From assembly GCA_039566865.1 (NCBI GenBank), contig CM076960.1, forward strand, positions 18,024,501 to 18,088,500: a stretch of DNA of 64,000 nt. The letters run 5' to 3'. The notes beneath the pieces were generated by a model. It saw nothing but the letters and a program-made list of their open reading frames with translations, searched no databases and was not told the origin of the DNA. This stretch comes from Aurelia coerulea (taxonomy: Eukaryota; Cnidaria; Scyphozoa; Semaeostomeae; Ulmaridae). The position numbers were made by a program, and so were the translations under genes. How positions within the stretch are numbered: position 1 is the stretch's first letter; each line of letters opens with the position of its first letter. Shown here piece after piece: positions 32,601 through 43,888 of the stretch.

Positions 32601-33660
32601 TTCGTTATAACTGAGAGCAACGTACCTTTCAAACTCCTAACCAATGTTTAACTTCCAATCAAAGATAGTTAAAATACCAAGTACATTTTGTTACGCGTGA
32701 AAGCACATTTATACACTGGTTGGCTGTTTTTTAGATCATCATATCTTATATATTTTCAAATAAAAACAACTTCGCATATCCAGTAAAACCTCGTTATAAC
32801 TTGAGAGCAACGTACATCTCAAACTTCTAACAAATGTTTAACTTCAAATCAAAGATACTTAAAATACCAAGTAACTTTTGTTACGCGTGAAAGCAAATTT
32901 AAATCCACTGCCTGACTGTTTCTTTAAATCATCGTATCTTATATGCTTTCAAACAAAGACAATTTGCATATCCAGTAAAGCCTCGTTATAACTGAGAGCA
33001 ACGTACCTTTCAAACTCCTAACCAACGTTTAACTTCCAATCAAAGAAAGTTGAAATACCAAGTAAATTTTGTTACGCGTGAAAGCAAATTTAAGTCCACT
33101 GCCTGACTGTTTCTTTAAATCATCCTATCTTATATACTTTTAAATAAAAACAATTCGCATATCAAGCAAAGCCTCGTTATAACTGAGAGCAAGTACCTTT
33201 CAAACTCCTAACCAATGTTTAACTTCCAATCAAAGAAAGTTAAAATACCAAGTAAATTTTGTTACGTCCACTGCCTGACTGTTTCTTCTGATAATCGTAT
33301 CTTATATACTTTCAAACAAAAACAATTCGCATATCAAGCAAAGCCTCGTTATAACTGAGAGCAACGTACCTTTCAAACTCCTAACCAACGTTTAACTTCC
33401 AATCAAAGAAAGTTGAAATACCTAGTAAATTTTGTTACGCGTGAAAGCAAATTTAAGTCCACTGCCTGACTGTTTCTTCTGATAATCGTATCTTACATAC
33501 TTTCAAATAAAAACAATTCGCATATCAAGCAAAACTTCGTTATAACTGAGAGTAACGTACCTTTCAAACTCCTAACCAATGTTTAACTTCCAATCAAAGA
33601 AAGTTGAAATACCAAGTAAATTTTGTTGCGCGTGAAAGCAAATTTAAGTTCACTGCCTGA
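29618..33660. repeat. 190-bp satellite array, 20 monomers
   Basis: Monomers of 187-196 bp each contain AAGTCCACTGCCTGACTGTT, CTCGTTATAACTGAGAGCAA, TACCAAGTAAATTTTGTTA and CGCGTGAAAGCAAATTTA. Counting TACCAAGTA gives ten monomers before 31550 and ten after 31795. Two monomer types alternate irregularly: TCTGATAATCGCATCTTACA and TTTAAATCATCCTATCTTA. No protein is encoded. Identity between neighbours is high, so the array is young or being homogenised. Confidence 0.95.
31550..31794. repeat. non-satellite block inside the array, copy 1
   Basis: A block of about 240 bp (GATCTCTGCTCTATCAAACA to CACCATCAAGATTCAAAT) interrupts the satellite. It is nearly identical to 33660-33895, the block that closes the array. 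Confidence 0.85.
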
Positions 33661-33895
33661 CTCATTATTTAGATCTCTGCTCTATCAAACACCCACTGAA
33701 CGTTGGCATTCCAAATAAAGATACTGATTGGATATCGATCAAACTCTTATCGTCACCAAAGAGCAAATTCATATATGATGCTTGTTTGGTCTTCCTAATA
33801 TCCTATGCATTTCCATTCAACTGGTTTTCTATTGTGACACATTGCAGACGTAAAACTATGAATGAAACTTCACCATCAAGATTCAAATCTAGATA
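33660..33895. repeat. non-satellite block closing the array, copy 2
   Basis: Second copy of the block at 31550. The 2.1-kb spacing between copies corresponds to ten monomers plus one block. Confidence 0.85.
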
Positions 33896-34194
33896 ATGTT
33901 TACGAAAAGCATAGCTGGTTCGAATTGTTACGATTTTGACAATTTATTGCCACCCTAAAACCTAAATAGGGCCACTCCCCAGGAAATTTTCATCAATTCA
34001 AGGTGTTAAATAGCTACTATAACCACAAACCGACACTCCAAGAGCATAATGTCACGATAACATTGAATGACATCAGCAAACAAAGCAATGGCGGGGATCA
34101 GACATTCTGCTATCGTTTCAGTTTTAGTTTCACTTCTGTAAGTGAACTGATAAAAGTTCAACTCAGTTCAACTACCTTGTTCGGGGATACAATC

Positions 34195-34445
34195 ATGGGT
34201 AGTTAGACATTGCTTGTATGCTTCTATGGAGGAGCGCTGGATAATATGTATCTGCGGCGGAAATTCTTTATAGTACTGCGGAGGAGATATCGAAAACGAA
34301 AATATTAAAATGGATTCTTCTCTCTCCTTCTCTCTTCGCTTCGCTTTCGATATCTCCTCCGCAGAACTATAAAAAATTTCCCCCGCAGATACATATTATC
34401 CAGTGCTCCTCCATAGAAGCACACCAGCAGTGTCTAACTACCCAT
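34195..34445. mobile_element. 251-bp MITE, family H (ATGGGTAGTTAGACA ends)
   Basis: It runs from ATGGGTAGTTAGACATTG to CAGTGTCTAACTACCCAT, with arms containing CTATGGAGGAGCGCTGG and ACTGCGGAGGAGATATC. The flanks GGGGATACAATC (34183-34194) and GGGGATACTATC (34446-34457) match at 11 of 12. A second copy is nested in a family-A element at 46476. Confidence 0.85.
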
Positions 34446-34796
34446 GGGGATACTATCAGTGAAAATCTTACGGTTTATCTCCAGAAGCGCTAGACCCCCG
34501 TTTAAGTGCTTTGGATTCTGCGCACTAGCGATTGCAGGGTCATCGTCCCTCATTTTTCCTTTGTGAATTCGCGCATGCCCCAAAGAGCTTCACCCATTCC
34601 ATTGAACAGCGAGCCAATCAGAGTTTTATGTCTTTTTCATTGTGATTTACAAAAGGGGGAGTTCCCAGCATCCTGAACAATACCGCCCATTTCTCAGAGT
34701 CTAGCTTAATTTTGATGTAATATTCTTTATTGTAGGATGAGGACTCGATGCTGCTATTATGACTAAAAATACGATCTTTTAAGATACTTTTAACTA

Positions 34797-35336
34797 CCGG
34801 GTGTCCCAAAAAAGTACTCCCGTTTAAAAAATCACCAAAAATTGATTATCAAACCTTTGATAAAATTTTCGTTTTGACGTGTTTCGTCAAAGACCCAAAC
34901 ATATTTATGGATGCTAAAATGTTTGCTTTTGATGCAACAAGGTAGAAAAATTACGCGCAGAAAAACCTTATTTTGAGCAATAATTTTTAAGCAAAATACT
35001 CAAATTCTCAGTCAAAATTTTCAGATTTTTCATCGTCATCGAAGTCTCCAATGATAGTGTGCATTTCTTTCTGTCATTTATGACTAAACTAGAAGCGTTA
35101 TATGCACAAAGGAATTGATCTGGCAGGCATAAATGTTCTTTTTGCAGCATGATTCAAAACCAGGTAGCCCTAAAAAGAGCTAAATTTGCTAATTTCAAAC
35201 CAACTACAAGATCAGCTGTGTCTGAGAAAATAATTTGGTCCTTGATCTACTTGGCAAAAAAGAAAATTGAAGATCGGTCATGTAATCAAATTTTGCTGAT
35301 TTTTCAAACGGGCGTACTTTTTTTTGGGACACCCGG
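34797..35336. mobile_element. 540-bp MITE with CCGGGTGTCCC ends, TA TSD
   Basis: The ends are CCGGGTGTCCCAAAAAAGTA and TACTTTTTTTTGGGACACCCGG, both flanked by TA (34795-34796 and 35337-35338), as for Tc1/mariner. The next inner bases (CTCCCGTTTAAAAAATCA) are also matched. Terminal fragments resembling it occur at 55725-55737, 56772-56795 and 62138-62170. Confidence 0.85.
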
Positions 35337-35404
35337 TAGCAAAAGACTTTTGCTCAAACAAGGATTTGAAGCAATACCTTCATGATTTCTTTCGACGAAA
35401 TGAG

Positions 35405-35540
35405 CTGAAGGTGTTGTGGCGCAGTGGTGTATCCACTTACCCCAACCCTAACTACCGTTACTAGCCCTAACTTACGCTAATTACACTAACTTACACTAAC
35501 TAACGCTGAAATTACGCCCCTTTTCTGACACTAATCCTTA
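35405..35540. repeat. degenerate CTAAC-type simple repeat
   Basis: Repeated CCCTAAC, TTACGCTAA and TTACACTAAC words form a low-complexity tract. It resembles a decayed telomere-like simple repeat, but the unit length is irregular. Confidence 0.5.
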
Positions 35541-35839
35541 CCCTTACCGTATGACATACAACAACAGAACATTCGAATGCCGCCCGCTAAACTGGACTCT
35601 AGCCCAAATACATCCTTGTGAATATTCTCCAGCTTGCAGATTCACAAAATATGATCCTCTTTATTTTCTTTTAATATGCTTTTGAAAAGAATTAGACATG
35701 TCTTCCATTGCATATTTTTCTATGTGTTTTCAATGACTGACGGATTTCATGACTCGTAAGTGACGTATCAAGCCAGCTGCAAAGTGGAGAAATACGTCGA
35801 ACGGCTGATGGTTCAACTTGCTTGCAGATGACTTAAACA

Positions 35840-36237
35840 ACAAAAGAAGAAGGGTAAATCTAAAGTTCTGCCTGGCAGATTTTGTTTATTTGATTTAGAA
35901 ACCGAGCAGAAGGCATTCTAATTCTCGCGTATTTAGAGCTTAAATGAAACAATTATCACACAGCTCCTCAAATAAGCAAAATCCGCTTGGCAGAACTTTA
36001 GATTTACCCCTCTTCTTTCGTTATATGCACATAAGTTCTCTTGAAAACCACCTTTCGCGTGCACAAGGCAAGAGTTTGCCCTATTGGTTTGGGGCAACCT
36101 TTGCGGCTTTGTTTATTTTGAATTACTGGTTGAGAGAATTTCCTTTGTCTGCAGTCGCTAATCGATTGAATTGAGGTGTCAATCAAAAAACAACAGATGC
36201 TATTGTATTACAAGATTTGCCCTTGTTTAAGCTGCTG
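35840..36237. mobile_element. family A MITE, copy 5, left arm truncated
   Basis: It belongs to the GGGTAAATCTAAAGTTCTG subfamily, like 17597. The right arm is complete to GATTTGCCCTTGTTT; the outer left arm is deleted. Confidence 0.7.
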
Positions 36238-36301
36238 CAATCATATACAGCATATACTCTCTGATCATATACACATCAAATAAATTGTCAGGGAAATGTT
36301 T

Positions 36302-36410
36302 TGCTCACAGTAACTCTTATTTCAACAAATTTAGCTTAACAATAGCCTTCGTGCTTTGCTCACAGTAACTCTTATTTCAACAAATTTAGCTTGACAACCG
36401 CTTCCAAACA
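36302..36410. repeat. 54-bp tandem duplication
   Basis: GCTCACAGTAACTCTTATTT and the following CAACAAATTTAGCTT occur at about 36303 and 36357. It is a simple two-copy duplication. Confidence 0.8.
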
Positions 36411-36672
36411 TTTTCGTTGGCTACATGCTGTCAACAATTTCAAGAGCTACAAATACTTCGCTAAAGTAAGCAAATATTTATGCCTTGCACTTAATCGGGT
36501 TTCTAAGACAATTTCTGCAACCACTTGAAAGGAACTTCGTTGCGTCATCACCTCAACATAGGCGTAAAATCTTTGAAAAAATTCCACAAATGGTTATGGA
36601 ATCTTTCATTTGATTTAAAGGTTTGAAGGAAGCTTCATGTACTTTGCTATTATTTCTATTTGGGATTATTAA

Positions 36673-36706
36673 AGGGTCTGTTTTATCCAGCATGCCTTGC
36701 ACGCTG
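36673..36706. mobile_element. solo left end of family D MITE, TTAA-flanked
   Basis: AGGGTCTGTTTTATCCAGC after TTAA (36669-36672), followed by ATGCCTTGCACGC, matches the left end of the element at 45179. No right end is seen. Confidence 0.6.
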
Positions 36707-36771
36707 TGTCTCAGTATCAACAAGAGAAGTGATAGATTTCTGCCTTCCACCATGTTGTTTGTAATTTTGTT

Positions 36772-37068
36772 TGTGTAATTAAAACACTTACTCCTCAGCT
36801 TCTGAACCAAATAAATAAAATGCCCGAGGTAGATGTGTAGATATATCCTTCTTCTTTCGATCTATGCTCATGTTTGCTATTAAAAAAAATTTCTGCAATG
36901 CACAACGAGCGCGCTAGCTACCTGGGTTTCAGAGAAACTTTTGCGGCTTTGTTTGTTTTGAATTACTGGTTGAGAGAGTTTCCTTTTTCTGCGATCGCTA
37001 ATCGCTTTGAATTGCGGTGTCAATCAAAAGCAACTCTTGCTATTGTGTTACAAAATCGGTCCTTGCTA
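36772..37068. mobile_element. family A MITE, copy 6, right half
   Basis: It has the family-A right arm only (AAATGCCCGAGGTAGATG, GCGCTAGCTACCTGG, GCGATCGCTAATCGC), ending near TCGGTCCTTGCTATT. The left half is lost. Confidence 0.7.
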
Positions 37069-37683
37069 TTATGAAGAGGTTCTTGGTTCTAGTGAAAAAG
37101 TCTTGCGTGTTAATTTATTAGCATGTGTAGTTGACATACCTAAATCGGCTAAGCTAGCTCTGCAACCTGCAAGATCTTCCACAACTTCTCAATGATCGTC
37201 ACAACTTCAGTCGGGCTTATCAGATAACAATGATCCTCTGAAAACACTTTAAGCTCAAGTTGCACAGGACTGTAATGCTAATTTATAAATCTGTCAGGTT
37301 TATTCAGGCTGATGAATGAAATGAATTGGGTTTTTCAAAGCTTCAATTAAGAGAAGGTTTTAGTTTTTAAGAAGCCTGGCTTTGAGCTAATTGTTGGTTT
37401 TTTGGTTAAAGCTGATAACAGATTGAATTTCACGTCTAAATGAGACTATGCAAACGTGAGCCATATAAAAAGAGCAAATTTGACGATAAAAAAATTAACT
37501 GAATTGTAAGGGTGGAAGGTTTCTAGATCTTTCGTGAATGGAGAAAGTTTGAAAAAGATAATCTAAAAACTGATACGCGAGAAAAGATTTACATTCAGTT
37601 GATCCAAGAGAGTAATCCTAACATAGACAATTACGAAAAAGACGGCCTTGTGAAATCCAAATATGATTAGTAAATTCAATTCA
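37069..37683. other. intergenic, no gene seen
   Basis: No supported gene or repeat. Confidence 0.3.
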
Positions 37684-37920
37684 ATTCATCACAAAACAAG
37701 CAAAGTCGCAAAAGTTTCTCTGAAACCAAGGTAGCTAGCGCGCTCGTCGTGCATTCCAAAAACCGTTTTTAAGAGCAAACATGAGCATATATCGAAAGAA
37801 GAAGGATATATCTACACATCTACATCGGGCATTTTATTTCTGTGGTTCAGAAGCTGAGCAGTAAGTGTGTTAATTACACCCAAAAATATGAGAATTGAAT
37901 CGCCTCCCAATCGGCTCTCG
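37684..37920. mobile_element. family A MITE, copy 7, left-arm fragment
   Basis: It contains CAAAACAAGCAAAGTCGC, GGTAGCTAGCGCGCTCG and the central segment to AATCGCCTCCCAATCGG, without outer ends. Confidence 0.65.
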
Positions 37921-38129
37921 CATCACAAGAGAATTTTAAAACTAGATCTTGACTTTGTAAAAGGGTTTATCTATTTCTTAACAAAACCGATAAATCTGGA
38001 CATTTTAGGGTCAACTTAAATGCTTTTCAACAGGCAAGCTTCAATAATAAAATTTTGAGAAAATCAAGCGTGGCATCGATTAACGATCGCATTTAAAATT
38101 CTTTATAAAATATTGGAGGTTTTCTTACC

Positions 38130-40850
38130 AATCCAGTAGGATCTGATCTAGCACAGACAACTTTAACTTCTTCTGAACAACTTTTGAACGACTTGTTCGT
38201 AAGAAAACACCGTTTGCCATTTAGTGAATCTTGTTGTCGTATTTTGTACTCCACCAATGTTCAGGTGCTCAAGATTATGTTGCGTTCCAAGGCATTTTAT
38301 ACCCACTTTATACTCCTATAAACATATTCAAGTGTGAACATTCTTTTATTTTGCAACACATTCTGTTCTCCACACATGTTCATGTATTAAAATTCTGTTG
38401 CTTCCCAAGAGCAGCTGGACATTAACAGCACATGTTAAAATTTGAAATGCCTCAGAAGGTTCCCAACATCTTATTACCGGGTCTAATTTTGCAGACACAA
38501 CTGGAAATTTCTTGTGAGCAACTGTTGCTAGTTGTTTCTAAAGTTAGCTGACGGAGCTAAGTAGAGGCCCCGGGGGGGGGGGGGTACATGACTTGTGGAT
38601 GGACGGGGGTCTGCCGCCCAGTTTTCAGAAAGCTCCGCCCTTCTAATTACCGAAACTTGCTTTTGATACCCACTTTCATGATGAATTTTGGCGGGAAACT
38701 GCCCATTTTAACCATTTTTTGTGAATTTCAGCGAAACCCCACCCACGTTTATGGAAGACCCATGTTTAAGGACCCTTGTTTAGAGAATTTTGAGCTCAGA
38801 ACCCACCCATATGGGCGGGATATAACCGTACCCTCGCTGCCCAGAACTTCTTGCATAAAACTGCCACTTTTTAGCAGAACAACTCGTTTCCTAAGGAAAG
38901 CAAGCATTTACATGTTAAACTCCTTCACTACAAACCAAAAATGTCCTTACCAAAAAATTAACTCTGTTTTGCAGAGATAACCTAAATCTTCTTTAGACAA
39001 TTGCTGCTTCCAACCTAACGGCTTGTTTCGTGCTCCAAAAAATATATTGATTACAACAATACAATTCATTTACAGTTTGCAAGAAGAATAGCACATTTCC
39101 AAGTTTCAAACTGAAATCATTGCCAAATCGTGAGATCATATTCTGCAGAACATCTTGTATTAAATCTTAACGACGCACTAAACTGAACGTAATGACTTTC
39201 TCACAAATAAGAAGCAAGTTTCAAGCACATCATTAGGAACTCAATGAGCTCATTAGATACTAAAAAATTCCTTTGCCAGCCAGTAGAAATGGAATTAAAA
39301 TCTTCTTGTGAAGAAAGGTTGAGTTTTCAACTTTAATGACTTGTTTGCCACAAGAGGATTCGTCTCGTTCATATTCTCAGATGTCCAATCTCTTGTAAGT
39401 TGTAAAATGTTTTTGACCACAAAGAAGAAGAAGCAAGTTTCAAGCACATCATTAGGAGCTTGTTGGGCTCATTAGATACTAAAAAATTCCCTTACCAGCC
39501 AGTAGAAATGGAATTAAAATCTTCTTGTGAAGAAAGGTTGAATTTTCAACTTTAATGACTTGTTTGCCACAAGAGGATTCGTCTCGTTCAGATGTCAAAT
39601 TTCTTGTAAGTTGTTAAAATGTTTTTGACCACAAAGAAGAAGAAGCAAGTTTCAAGCACCTCATTAGGAGCTTGTTGGGCTCATTAGATACTAAAAAATT
39701 CCTTTACCAGCCAGTAGAAATGGAATTAAAATCTTCTTGTGAAGAATGGATGAGTTTTCAACTTTAATGACTTGTTTGCCACAAGTGGATTCGTCTCGTT
39801 CAGATGTCAAATTTCTTGTACCAGCCAGTAGAAATGGTTGAAGAATGGATGAGTTTTCAACTTGAATGACTTGTTTAAAATGCTTTTGACTTGTTGGGCT
39901 CACAAGAAGAAGGTTGAAGATTCGTCTCGTTCAGATGTCAAATTTCTTGTTAGTTGTTAAAATGTTTTTGACCACAAAGAAGAAGAAAGTTTCAAGCACC
40001 TCATTAGGAGCTTGTTGGGCTCATTAGATACTAAAAAATTCCCTTACCAGCCAGTAGAAATGGAATTAAAATCTTCTTGTGAAGAAAGGTTGAGTTTTCA
40101 ACTTTAATGACTTGTTTGCCACAAGAGGATTCGTCTCGTTCAGATGTCAAATTTCTTGTAAGGTGTTAACATTTTTTTCGACGAGCCTTCTTGACAGCTG
40201 GCTAAAGGAGCACTTTTTCAGGTTTCAAATTTCCCTTGAAGTGTTAAAAACGTCCTTACCAGCCTTCTTCACAGCTTAATGGTTTGTATCGTAAAAGAGC
40301 ATCCTTTCAGATTCCAAATTTCTCGCAAAAAGTTTAATATGTCCTTACCAGCAAGCAGGATCTGCTCTTGTAGACGCAACTTAGGTCTTCTTATGGACAA
40401 GTGTTGCGTTTTGATTTAACGTCTTGTTTCGTGTTCACAATAATCAACTGTTCCAGATTTTCAAATTTCTCATGAAATTCTAAACATTTCCTTGCCAAAT
40501 CCTATCATCATCTTCTTCAGGCTTCCTGCATAAAGCAGCTACTTTTTAACTGAACGACTTGTTTCGTGTTCACAAGAACGACATGTCCAAATTTTTTATG
40601 AAATGCTAAAGATTTCTTTGCCAAATCCTATCATCATCTTCTTCAGGCTTCCTGCATAAAGCAGCTACTTTTTAACTGAACGACTCGTTTCGTGTTCACA
40701 AGAACGACATGTCCAAATTTTTTATGAAATGCTAAAGATTTCCTTGCCAAATCCTAAGATTACCTTCTTCTGACTTATAAAACAGCTACTTTTCAACTAA
40801 ATAACTTGTTTCTTACGGAAGCACATGTCTTTATAAACATCATGCTCAAT
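38130..40850. repeat. diverged tandem-repeat field, 126-bp and 215-bp units
   Basis: Units share CCTTACCAGCC, a GGATCTG-like word, ATCTTCTTNNGACAA, ACTTGTTTCGTGTTCACAAG and ATGTCCAAATTT. At 40495-40850 the period is 126 bp (CCAAATCCTA at 40495, 40621 and 40747). At 39211-40165 the period is 212-219 bp (GAAGCAAGTTTCAAGCAC at 39211, 39430 and 39642) with one rearranged unit at 39830-39980. Older, single units lie at 38130-38230 and 38940-39040. Confidence 0.75.
38565..38980. mobile_element. G-tract repeat segment within the tandem field
   Basis: A poly-G run followed by TACATGACTTGTGGATGGAC and GGGGGTCTGCCGCCCAG looks like the edge of a dispersed element unrelated to the tandem units. CCACCCATATGGGCGGG near 38800 is a palindrome. 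The class is unknown. Confidence 0.35.
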
Positions 40851-41318
40851 ATGACTGAGTGAACATCAACTAACAACCAACCAGCCACCCTTGTTAAATT
40901 ATATGCTAGTCAATATTCAAATTAGCGGTGAGCTCTGTGTGACCTTTCTGCCACATGGTCGCTTCAGAACACTTAAGAATTCATGAGCTTCGTGGTTTGA
41001 GCTTTAATCTAAAATCAGAAGGCTTTTCCAAAAGCAAAGGACATTATATGGGAGAACTAAACATACGGAATTTAGCGCGTATGTAAGAATTTTCATATTT
41101 TAATAAGCTCCCGTTTGAATTTGGGATTTCTAACTCCACACCGGGTAAAGGCTGCTCTCCATATTGGGGTATCGTGATTTGGGGATTTGGGGTATTTATA
41201 GTTGATTTTCAAGATTTTGTATTTGTAGAAGTTATCATGTAAATAGGTAAATAGTTAGCTTTAATTAGCTGTAGTTAGCTATATTTTCTGTTACTTGCCA
41301 ACTGTAAATAAATCATTC
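40851..41318. other. intergenic, no gene seen
   Basis: No gene. TTAGCTTTAATTAGCTGTAG near 41258 is a small degenerate repeat. Confidence 0.3.
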
Positions 41319-41348
41319 ATTATTATTATTATTGTTATTATTATTATA
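41319..41348. repeat. (ATT)n microsatellite
   Basis: An ATT repeat of about nine units. It lies immediately outside the left end of the element at 41349. Confidence 0.9.
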
Positions 41349-41601
41349 TCCAGCGTTCTGAGCGCGCGGACGCTGCGACCGAATACGAGCATGCACAGTT
41401 GATAAAACTCTAGCGATCAATTTGATCGCAGCGGCCAATCTTCGGGCGTTTTGGGAGTAGGAACAAGTTAAACTCCCATCGTGGGCGCCTTCGATCGCTA
41501 CTGAAAGAACCAATCACATTGCAAGAAACTGACATCGTGCACGATCTCTTTTGCAACATGGCCAATGAAGAAAATGAGCGCCAAAATCAAATGGAGGTTA
41601 A

Positions 41602-42645
41602 AGGGGCTCCGTCGTCAAAATGTAAACAAAACGATTATTTTTGGGGTTTTTTGAAAGGTGATATCAAACAGGATTTTCGTATTTTTTTCAAAATGAAAGT
41701 TGCTGTTTGGGCATTAATTCTTGCACTTCACTAAGGAACGAACCAAACATTCATATCTTCTACGATTGCTCGGATATAAGTGGATTTTTAACCCTATTCC
41801 ACGTGGGGTCTTTGCATTCACTCCTCACGTGGGGGGACCATTATGCGCCCCCCTAATTATATCCAAAACCAATAGAGTCATGAAGTTGTAACTTGGTAGA
41901 TAGTATTTCCAATCTATTGTGCATCAAATTAAATAGTTAGATTCAAATTAGGCACGTGACCTGTTGCTAGGCAACTAATTATATTGAGACCAGTCTCCAA
42001 TAAGCTTATGTATGGGAACTAATATATTATCCAATATTTCTAAGAAAACAAAGTTTATCCTAATAAATTATTTATATTCTAGTATAGCAATATGTTTTCT
42101 CACAAAATACTGTATTTATCTTTAATTTTTCACATATCTATTCAAACAATGACGTCATAAAGATCTATGACGTCATTGTTCTAAGAAACTATAAATGTTA
42201 ATGAAAATTAGCAAACTATATATCACATGAAAGGTCTTGACGAGAGCAATTCAATGAGAGTTATTAGAACAAAATCAAACAAGGATTCGCCAAATTAGAA
42301 GCAATTTACTGTTTTCTTTTGTCAACTCTCTCCAAATAAGGGCAATTGATGGTCATGTGACACATCAAATTAGAAAAAATTTCAAAATATTGTAGGTAAT
42401 TAAATTTTAGGATAAGTCAGTAAGTATCAGCCCTCTAACTGCAATTGTTTAAGCACTGCATAGCAATGTTTGGTTGGGGGTGCCATAATGCCCCCCCCCC
42501 CCACGTGGAATAGGGTCAACGGTCACTTTTTGGTGGCTTGGGTGAAGCCACCAAACAAACTGCAGAGGACAATGGATGAACAATGGATAATTGGTGACAC
42601 GTGGGAGTTTACGGATTTGTTTACTGTTTGACGACAGAGAAATTA
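41602..42645. mobile_element. family C MITE, copy 2, nested and interrupted
   Basis: It begins AGGGGCTCCGTCGTCAAA after TTAA (41598-41601). It matches 22056-22371 closely up to GTGGATTTTTAA, is interrupted by the element at 41792, and resumes at CGGTCACTTTTTGGTGG. The right terminus is degraded after TTTGACGACAGAG. Confidence 0.85.
41792..42515. mobile_element. 724-bp piggyBac-like MITE (CCCTATTCCACGTGGGG ends)
   Basis: The ends are CCCTATTCCACGTGGGG and CCCCACGTGGAATAGGG. They are flanked by TTAA (41788-41791) and TCAA (42516-42519); the empty site in the copy at 22056 reads TTTTTAACGG, so the right TTAA has mutated. CCC ends at TTAA are typical of piggyBac. It has no transposase. Confidence 0.85.
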
Positions 42646-42819
42646 GGGAATGCGTTCGATTATTGTTGCAGCGCCCGCGCGCTCAAAACGCTGGATATGG
42701 AGAGCAGCCTAGAAAGAAATCCTCGTTTGACAGGCCACCACTCTCTGGATATCAAAGCAATAACATTGGCAAGTAAGTTAATCAATATTGGACATATTCA
42801 AATGTATGTTAGAATTTAC

Positions 42820-43371
42820 TAGACTTATGACGATGAGTCCCTTGTATCCCTGCGGTACCTTGCTCACAGGGACTCATAATGAAACAGTTAAAAACCTGAC
42901 CCTATCTTCTGCATTCGATTGATCGAATCTGGATCGAACGACTGCTTCGGCTCTGTTCAACGGTCACTCCTCAGAAAGGAAATGCGATAGAAACTACGGT
43001 AAGCAGACTCTTAATTAACGAAACTTGGTATTCATCTGAAGAAGAAACTTCACTTTACCTGGTGAGTGCAAAATAAGTCTTTTAATGCTGCAATTTCCAT
43101 GTTTTTAAGACCAAAACATTGCAGAGAAATCTTCAAGTACCTGCTGCAGCAACTTACTTCAAATTTAGCAAGCTGCGTCAATCGAGTTGAAGGTTCGAAA
43201 CTTATTGTTCTTCGCCAAATCTCGCATTCTGATTGGTATGCTAGGAATCCCAGCATATTAGGCCTAATAGGGTCAGGTTTTTCAGAGTAATATTATGAGT
43301 CTCTGTTGACTGAAGCGCCATCTTGAAGTCAAAGAGCACAAGGAAACAAGAGACTCATCGTCATAAGTCTA
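42820..43371. mobile_element. 552-bp MITE, family I long form, 9-bp TSD
   Basis: The ends are TAGACTTATGACGATGAGTC and the complement. The flanks AGAATTTAC (42811-42819) and AGAATTTAC (43372-43380) are perfect. It is the same family as the 119-bp element at 50436, with an extra inner element at about 42872-43302. Confidence 0.9.
42872..43302. mobile_element. inner inverted-repeat element nested in family I
   Basis: ACTCATAAT and AAAAACCTGACCCTAT on the left match ATAGGGTCAGGTTTTT and ATTATGAGT on the right. The short family-I copy at 50436 lacks this segment, which marks it as an insertion. Confidence 0.7.
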
Positions 43372-43447
43372 AGAATTTACCTGACTGATATCAGCTTCTC
43401 CGTTTTCAAATTATGAGGGATTTTCTCGAGAAAGCCCCTTCAAAAAC

Positions 43448-43888
43448 CCTTCAGGAGGGGGGCTTTGGGGTTTTACGGGTTGCGGGTTTGACCAATTTTA
43501 GCCATCGGGTTTCGGGTTTTACGTCTAAATCGTGCGGGTTTTCGGGTTTTGAGCTGCTCCACGGGTTGCAGGTTTGGCCAATTTTTATGCTCGGGTTTCG
43601 GGATGTCTTTAAAAAATTCCAATGTTTTCGGGTTTTTGAAGTCATACAGTCCATGTAGTTAGCTGAGATCGAAAAACCAGCTTCCGAATGCTTGAAACGA
43701 TGCACAGAGTGTTAGTGAAAACGAAAATGTAGGAAATAGTCGAAGATTATTACCGAAAATTGAAATTTTGCGTCCCGAAGTGCAATTTCGGGTTTCGAAT
43801 TTTTTGCTTGCGGGTTTTCGGGTTTTTGCTAATTTTGGTCCGGGTTTGCGGGTTCTAGTACCCCCCAAAGCCCCCCTCCTTGAGAACA
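43448..43888. mobile_element. inverted-repeat element filled with CGGGTTT repeats
   Basis: GGAGGGGGGCTTTGGGG and CCCCAAAGCCCCCCTCC form the ends. The interior is a degenerate CGGGTTTT / GCGGGTTT tandem repeat, all G-rich on the plus strand except one 130-bp unique stretch. No coding sequence. Confidence 0.65.

Larger units (their letters stand above)
41349..42695. mobile_element. outer element of a triple nest, TA-flanked
   Basis: TCCAGCGTTCTGAGCGCGCG at the left pairs with CGCGCGCTCAAAACGCTGGA at the right, and TA flanks both ends (41347-41348 and 42696-42697). Without the nested elements it is only about 300 bp. Tc1/mariner-like by duplication. Confidence 0.75.

Noticed and set aside
29618..33660. 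Regular repeats resembling a CRISPR array
   Set aside because: The whole 190-bp monomer is repeated with no unique spacers, and the context is eukaryotic.
35405..35540. Interstitial telomere
   Set aside because: The CCCTAAC-like words are too irregular, and the period is not six.
41313..41513. Minus-strand frame ending in poly-Asn
   Set aside because: The Asn run is the (ATT)n microsatellite, and the rest lies in the end of a mobile element.
43066..43290. 74-aa frame between 42.8 and 43.4 kb
   Set aside because: It is located in a nested palindromic element and has no domain content.
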